Assembly: GCA_023459495.1 (NCBI GenBank)
Contig: JAEWTL010000021.1
Coordinates: forward strand, 62,001-126,000
DNA from: Bacillota bacterium
GTDB lineage: Bacteria > Bacillota > Clostridia > Christensenellales > SZUA-584
DNA: 64,000 bases
Reading direction: 5' to 3'
The notes beneath the pieces are model-generated. The model saw only the letters and a program-made list of their open reading frames with translations, made no database searches and was not told the DNA's origin. Each line of letters starts with the position of its first letter. Positions within the stretch are counted from its first letter, which is position 1. A program made the translations under genes and the position numbers. Shown here piece by piece: positions 60,113 to 64,000 of the stretch.

Positions 60113-61450
60113 ATGAATACAGAAAACAACGTATATTACAATCGTCAGAAAAGAAGCGTCGGGACACGTATTCTCTTGGTGTTGCTGGCGCTTGTAATTG
60201 CCGCTTCCGGATACTTTTTTATCGACCGACACATCGTTATCCAGACCCTCTCCAGCATCGAAGGAGCAGATTATGCCCAGCAGGCAATGACAGCTGAAAA
60301 AAGCGGAGATGCCGTGCGGGCAGGATATGCACTGGAACAAAAGCAGGAAGCGACACTTGGCACGTATGAATACGTTACGCCGCTTGGTTTTTCCATTGTG
60401 AGCTATTCGGAGAAATGGACGGGGGAAAAGCTGGTGGATGTCTATAACGAACTCCTCAAAAACAAACACGGCAAAGAGATAACGGCCATCTCCAAGATCG
60501 TACTTTATCCGGGTCCATCCGATTATGGCTTTACCGACAGCGCCGTTGCAGGCACCCATTCGCAGGAGCACGAAAAATTCTCCGTATTCTTTGATGTACC
60601 GTCCCTGCTGCCATCTTCGATGGAATACGATATACAGACTGACTTAAGCGTCATCGAACTGTATAACATGGATGCTTATGATGATATCGCACAGGCTGCG
60701 CCTACAATATCGCATGAGTATGGGCACCTTTACACCATGTACTATTTCCTGAAAAATGACGTGGCTGCAATGGCGTCGCAGTATTATGCGTTGCGCGGCT
60801 TTGAAGAATTCGATCATGCAGTATTCTTTGACACGGTGGATGAATACTATGCCAACCATGAGTGGAGCATCTATGAAATCGCCGCCGAGGATTATGTGCA
60901 GCTGATGGGCAGTGATACCGGCAAACGGACGGAAGAGTATCTGGATGTGGGCGACCTCGCGACCAGTTACAGCGGCGGAGATTACCATGGCACTTATGCC
61001 GACGGTATTGTGAACGTATACCCGCAGGAGAATATCTATATTCCGCTTGCTGATGAGGTCGGCGGACTGAGGGAATATTACTATTCCTTTATCGGGATGG
61101 AGGATAATTCGTCGGCGCTTCAGCCCCCTGACTTTAATTTCAACGTCACCCAGAAGGAAAGCTTCGGGTATACTTATTATGAAATTACCTGGGATAAGAT
61201 AAGCGAAGACCCGGAAGCGCTTTATACGCTGGTGTGTTATGACACGGAAGGAAATCTGCAGTCTGCCATCCGTACGGTACACGGCGACGAAGAAGCGATT
61301 GCACGCGTGGGCTCATATGCCGTGATCTCCGGCAGCCAGCTGATCATATACACCAACGACGTGCCGGATACAAGCAGGTATTTCAGGCTGTATGTGATGC
61401 TTCCAGATGGCCGTATGCAGTCCTCAGACCTTTTTTACGTGGACTTTTAA
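60113..61450 (+). CDS. Membrane-anchored putative zinc metallopeptidase
   Basis: 445 residues, no family recognised. A short cytoplasmic N-terminus is followed by one membrane segment (ILLVLLALVIAASGYFFI, about residues 18-36); the rest should be outside. TISHEYGHLYTMYYF contains HExxH at 201-205, and EIAAED at 255-260, with Glu about 54 residues on, could supply the third zinc ligand, as in gluzincins. The last 100 residues (from about QPPDFNFNVTQKE) look like a fibronectin-type beta domain. ATG 60113 follows GGGAGG (60101-60106); the frame from 60074 overlaps miaB. Its 3' end overlaps the convergent lipoprotein gene by 27 bases. Confidence 0.7.
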   Translation: MNTENNVYYNRQKRSVGTRILLVLLALVIAASGYFFIDRHIVIQTLSSIEGADYAQQAMTAEKSGDAVRAGYALEQKQEATLGTYEYVTPLGFSIVSYSEKWTGEKLVDVYNELLKNKHGKEITAISKIVLYPGPSDYGFTDSAVAGTHSQEHEKFSVFFDVPSLLPSSMEYDIQTDLSVIELYNMDAYDDIAQAAPTISHEYGHLYTMYYFLKNDVAAMASQYYALRGFEEFDHAVFFDTVDEYYANHEWSIYEIAAEDYVQLMGSDTGKRTEEYLDVGDLATSYSGGDYHGTYADGIVNVYPQENIYIPLADEVGGLREYYYSFIGMEDNSSALQPPDFNFNVTQKESFGYTYYEITWDKISEDPEALYTLVCYDTEGNLQSAIRTVHGDEEAIARVGSYAVISGSQLIIYTNDVPDTSRYFRLYVMLPDGRMQSSDLFYVDF

Positions 61451-62203
61451 CGGCCTGTCCTTACGGTTTCGAAGGATGTTTGCGATTATGAGTGCAACGA
61501 TGAGTATGATCGCCACTGCACCGCCCGCCAGCAAAAGCATGTTGTCCCTGTGCTGTTGTGCTGTAAGCGCCGCATATTCATCGATATTTTCCTGATTGAG
61601 CTTGCTGGTCTCAAGCGATATTTCCGTTACGTCTCCATAAGCCAGATTCCATGTACAGACGCCGTCCTTGGTGTCGTCCGCGTTGGTGGACACGACCTCG
61701 CCGGGCAAAGTGAGGCTGAGCGTATAGGTGCCGTCAGCGGCATCGCTGTTCAGCTGATCGATATCGCCTTCGGGGATGCTTTGCGGTTCGTTCTGGCGGA
61801 TAATATCCTTCAGTGAAACGGTAGCCTTCAGACTGTAGTTGTCATATTCATAAGTCGGCTCATACGAAAACGACACATTCTCAAAAAGCGAGCTTTCATC
61901 TGTGAGAAGCGCAGAAAATGCATCGGCTGCCGCAGCGGAGGAGTCGTATGACTCGCTCTTTTTACCCGTAATCGACATCTTTCCGTCAGTTTGGGTTAAG
62001 GCGGGTGTAAATCCCATGTCGTTCCAGTATTGCATTATGGCGTTGGTATATTGCGCGCCATCAGTATTATCAGATTCAAGTTCAATCACATAATCGGTAT
62101 TGATCATATGGTCGCTCGTCAAACGATAAGAAATCTTTGCAACACCACAGGCAGACATAAGCAATATCGGCAATATTATCAGCAGCGAAAACCATTTCTT
62201 CAT
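61424..62203 (-). CDS. Putative lipoprotein with C-terminal membrane segment (LppM/DUF3153-like)
   Basis: 259 residues. KKWFSLLIILPILLMSACG is a lipoprotein signal (Cys about 19), and residues about 225-247 (LLLAGGAVAIILIVALIIANIL) form a membrane segment with a basic tail (RNRKDRPLKVHVKKV), so both ends touch the membrane. The middle is beta-rich and acidic; TYTLSLTLPGEVVSTNADDTKDGVCTWNL resembles LppM/DUF3153 proteins, an assignment by pattern only. ATG 62203 follows AGGGAG; a longer frame to 62323 crosses the promoter and is rejected. It faces the zinc peptidase convergently and diverges from mutS. Confidence 0.7.
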   Translation of the reverse strand: MKKWFSLLIILPILLMSACGVAKISYRLTSDHMINTDYVIELESDNTDGAQYTNAIMQYWNDMGFTPALTQTDGKMSITGKKSESYDSSAAAADAFSALLTDESSLFENVSFSYEPTYEYDNYSLKATVSLKDIIRQNEPQSIPEGDIDQLNSDAADGTYTLSLTLPGEVVSTNADDTKDGVCTWNLAYGDVTEISLETSKLNQENIDEYAALTAQQHRDNMLLLAGGAVAIILIVALIIANILRNRKDRPLKVHVKKV

Positions 62204-62230
62204 AATTAACTCCCTGTCTTCAATGAAAAA

Positions 62231-62259
62231 ATTATAGTGCAAGTTGCGCCTTTTTTCAA
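62231..62259 (-). promoter_or_regulatory. Promoter of the reverse-strand lipoprotein gene
   Basis: On the reverse strand TTGAAA (62259-62254), a 17-bp spacer, then TATAAT (62236-62231): near-consensus, 28 bases before the ATG at 62203. Confidence 0.8.
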
Positions 62260-62284
62260 CAACGCCGCGATTATATGCTATAAT
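62255..62284 (+). promoter_or_regulatory. Promoter of mutS
   Basis: TTCAAC (62255-62260), an 18-bp spacer, then TATAAT (62279-62284). Its -35 shares bases with the -35 of the divergent lipoprotein promoter, so the two may compete. Confidence 0.55.
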
Positions 62285-62312
62285 TATGGAAAACAAGCTG
62301 GGGAGGACACCG

Positions 62313-64000
62313 ATGCCGCTCACACCGATGATGCAGCAGTATGTCGAGCTGAAGGAGAAATATAAAGACTGTCTGCTGATGTACCGCCTGGGAGATTTTT
62401 ACGAGATGTTTTTTGAGGATGCGCTGCTGGCTTCGCGCGAGCTCGAGATCGTCCTTACCGGTCGTGACTGCGGTTTGGAGCAGCGCGCCCCCATGTGCGG
62501 AGTGCCTTTCCACGCTATTCAGGGCTATGTTGATAAGCTCATCAAAAAGGGGTACAAGGTCGCCATATGCGAACAGCTTACAGACCCGGCACTCTCCAAG
62601 GGCTTGGTGGAGCGGGACGTAATCCGCGTAATCACGCCGGGTACCGTGACAGAAAACGGGAGCCTGAGTGAAACGGACAATAACTATATCATGTCGGTGT
62701 TTTCGCAGGGCGAGCATATCGGCGTTGCCTATTGCGACGTTACCACCGGCGCGTTTTACTCCGCGGATTGCGCCAACGAGGAGACGCTTTCCGCACTTTT
62801 GAGCGAGGTATCCCGCGTTCAGCCGAGCGAAATCATTTACAGTGCAGATGATACGCCAATAATGGACAGGCTGTCCCCTTGGACGAAAGAGCAGAATGTT
62901 TACACGAGCGAATACCCCACCTTTGCTTTTGAGCGCGATATCGCAATCGATTCGCTGAAAAATCACTTCAAGGTGACGTCCGTATCCGGGTTTGGCCTTG
63001 ATGAAAACAGCCCATCGGTATGCGCCGCGGGTGCGCTGATCGATTATCTGAAGGAGACGCAAAAGAACGCGCTCTCCCATATCAACACGATTCGGCTGAA
63101 CAGCCAGAACGAATACATGGCGCTCGATATGTTTACACGCGGTAATCTGGAACTCACCAAAACGCTGCGAGAGGGCAAGGTGCGGGGCTCGCTCTTCGGA
63201 GTATTGGATCACACCAAAACCTCGATGGGTGCGCGGCTGCTGAAGCGCAGCATCGGGGAGCCGCTTCAAAGCGTTCATGAGGTCAATGAACGGCTGGACG
63301 CCGTACAGGAGATTATAAGCGATCCGCCGACGATGGACCGCATCGCTGCTGCTTTGGATGGCGTATTCGATCTGGAACGTTTGATTTCTCGTATCGCTTA
63401 CGCCACGCTGGATGCGCGTAACTGCCTTTCGATCAAAAAGTCGCTCGACAAGCTGCCAGAGCTGAAACGGGCGGCGGGCGGCTGTAAAGCGGCATTAACC
63501 TCACGCCTGCGGGACGGTCTGGACTGCATGGAGGATATTCATACAGTGCTCGAGTCCGCGATTGATGAAAACGCACCTACGGGCATCACGGAGGGCGGAT
63601 ACATCAAAGCGGGCTACAACGCGCAGATTGATGAACTGAAAGCCGCTTCAAAGGAGGGCATGGACTGGATCGCCTCGCTGGAAGCCTCGGAACGCATGGC
63701 TACGGGCATTAAAAACCTGAAGATTGGCTATAACAAGGTATTTGGTTACTATATTGAGGTCACCAAATCGAATCTTGAGCTTGTGCCGTACCGCTATATC
63801 CGCAAGCAGACGCTTGCCAATTGCGAGCGGTTTGTCACTCCGGAACTCAAGGAGATGGAGGAACAACTGCTCGGCGCGGAGGAGAAGTGTGTTGCACTCG
63901 AATACGACTGCTTTATCGCCATTCGGGGCAAGCTGACGGAAAACATCGAGCGGTTCCAGAGTGCTGCCAGAACGGTGGCCATGCTGGACATGCTGCAGAG
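62313..64000 (+). CDS. mutS: DNA mismatch repair protein MutS, 3' end outside the window
   Basis: Recognises mismatches and recruits MutL. 562 codons are inside the window; the family is usually about 850-900. The N-terminal mismatch-binding domain has MYRLGDFYEMFFEDA, with the Phe-x-Glu that stacks on the mismatch; GRDCGLEQRAPMCGVPFHA and KVAICEQLTDP are typical. NTIRLNSQNEYMALDMFTRGNLEL starts the core/lever region; the ATPase domain lies beyond the window. GGGGAGG (62300-62306) precedes ATG 62313. Confidence 0.96.
   Translation, partial: MPLTPMMQQYVELKEKYKDCLLMYRLGDFYEMFFEDALLASRELEIVLTGRDCGLEQRAPMCGVPFHAIQGYVDKLIKKGYKVAICEQLTDPALSKGLVERDVIRVITPGTVTENGSLSETDNNYIMSVFSQGEHIGVAYCDVTTGAFYSADCANEETLSALLSEVSRVQPSEIIYSADDTPIMDRLSPWTKEQNVYTSEYPTFAFERDIAIDSLKNHFKVTSVSGFGLDENSPSVCAAGALIDYLKETQKNALSHINTIRLNSQNEYMALDMFTRGNLELTKTLREGKVRGSLFGVLDHTKTSMGARLLKRSIGEPLQSVHEVNERLDAVQEIISDPPTMDRIAAALDGVFDLERLISRIAYATLDARNCLSIKKSLDKLPELKRAAGGCKAALTSRLRDGLDCMEDIHTVLESAIDENAPTGITEGGYIKAGYNAQIDELKAASKEGMDWIASLEASERMATGIKNLKIGYNKVFGYYIEVTKSNLELVPYRYIRKQTLANCERFVTPELKEMEEQLLGAEEKCVALEYDCFIAIRGKLTENIERFQSAARTVAMLDMLQ

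Noticed and set aside
62271..63278. 335-codon reverse-strand frame
   Set aside because: Antisense to mutS and crossing the divergent promoters; a shadow frame.
1..64000. Prophage, insertion sequence, integrative element or CRISPR array
   Set aside because: No transposase, integrase, phage gene, direct-repeat array or abrupt change in gene style was seen; the gene order is core Firmicute throughout.

Overview
This 64 kb window looks like a chromosomal segment of an endospore-forming, low-to-mid GC Firmicute, most probably class Clostridia. The evidence is two tandem alpha/beta small acid-soluble spore protein genes, a 21-codon spoVM, a heat-shock operon headed by hrcA with a perfect CIRCE operator, remA-gmk-rpoZ-coaBC-priA-def-fmt-rsmB-rlmN-stp-prkC-rsgA-rpe-thiN in the classic Firmicute order, GatCAB, and strong AGGAGG-type ribosome binding sites. 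Base composition is slightly above half G+C by eye. I cannot name a genus. No insertion sequence, phage, CRISPR array or other mobile DNA is visible; this is core genome.

Layout: (1) 1-4559: the 3' part of deoB and punA (nucleoside salvage), a reverse-strand NlpC/P60 lipoprotein, a DacF-like D,D-carboxypeptidase with an altered KTG motif, and surE. (2) 4604-9705: an RpiR/SIS regulator overlapping a flavoprotein, then lepA-hemW. (3) 9713-11545: a reverse-strand c-di-GMP turnover protein with the order EAL then GGDEF. (4) 11723-19850: CIRCE, hrcA-grpE-dnaK-dnaJ, followed without a break by prmA-rsmE-mtaB-HIT. (5) 19943-28398: galU-ahcY-mtaD, a propeller-like lipoprotein, then gatCAB. (6) 28524-42615: a tightly overlapped run from yicC to thiN, then two genes too short for routine calling, a 53-residue membrane hairpin protein and spoVM. 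(7) 42746-47611: rpmB on the reverse strand, asp23-like and FakA-like genes, recG, and two SASP genes. (8) 47695-54229: a his operon, hisZGDBHAF-IE, with its own promoter and terminator and no hisC. (9) 54290-56181: a two-gene ABC exporter. (10) 56291-56915: tRNA-Val, tRNA-Gly, tRNA-Cys and tRNA-Leu. (11) 57098-64000: degV, a Nudix gene broken by an amber codon, miaB, a membrane-anchored putative zinc peptidase, a reverse-strand lipoprotein, and the 5' part of mutS.

How the parts connect: protein quality control and translation accuracy dominate (DnaK system, LepA, PrmA, RsmE, RsmB, RlmN, MtaB, MiaB, GatCAB, Def, Fmt). Envelope and sporulation functions are spread among them (DacF-like, NlpC/P60, PrkC/Stp, SpoVM, SASPs). 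A FakA-like kinase and a DegV/FakB-like lipid carrier are encoded about 13 kb apart and may form one fatty-acid kinase system. S-adenosylhomocysteine appears to have two disposal routes side by side (AhcY and an MtaD-like deaminase).

No stretch longer than about 300 bases lacks a feature. The largest gaps hold promoters and hairpins: 11546-11808 (leader hairpin, hrcA promoter, CIRCE), 58480-58727 (AT-rich, one promoter) and 56916-57097 (little visible). I did not find a clear new multi-gene system. The most unusual items are the KTG-to-CTG carboxypeptidase, the amber-interrupted Nudix gene, a hairpin that could mask the surE ribosome binding site only on read-through transcripts, and the unrecognised small membrane gene beside spoVM.
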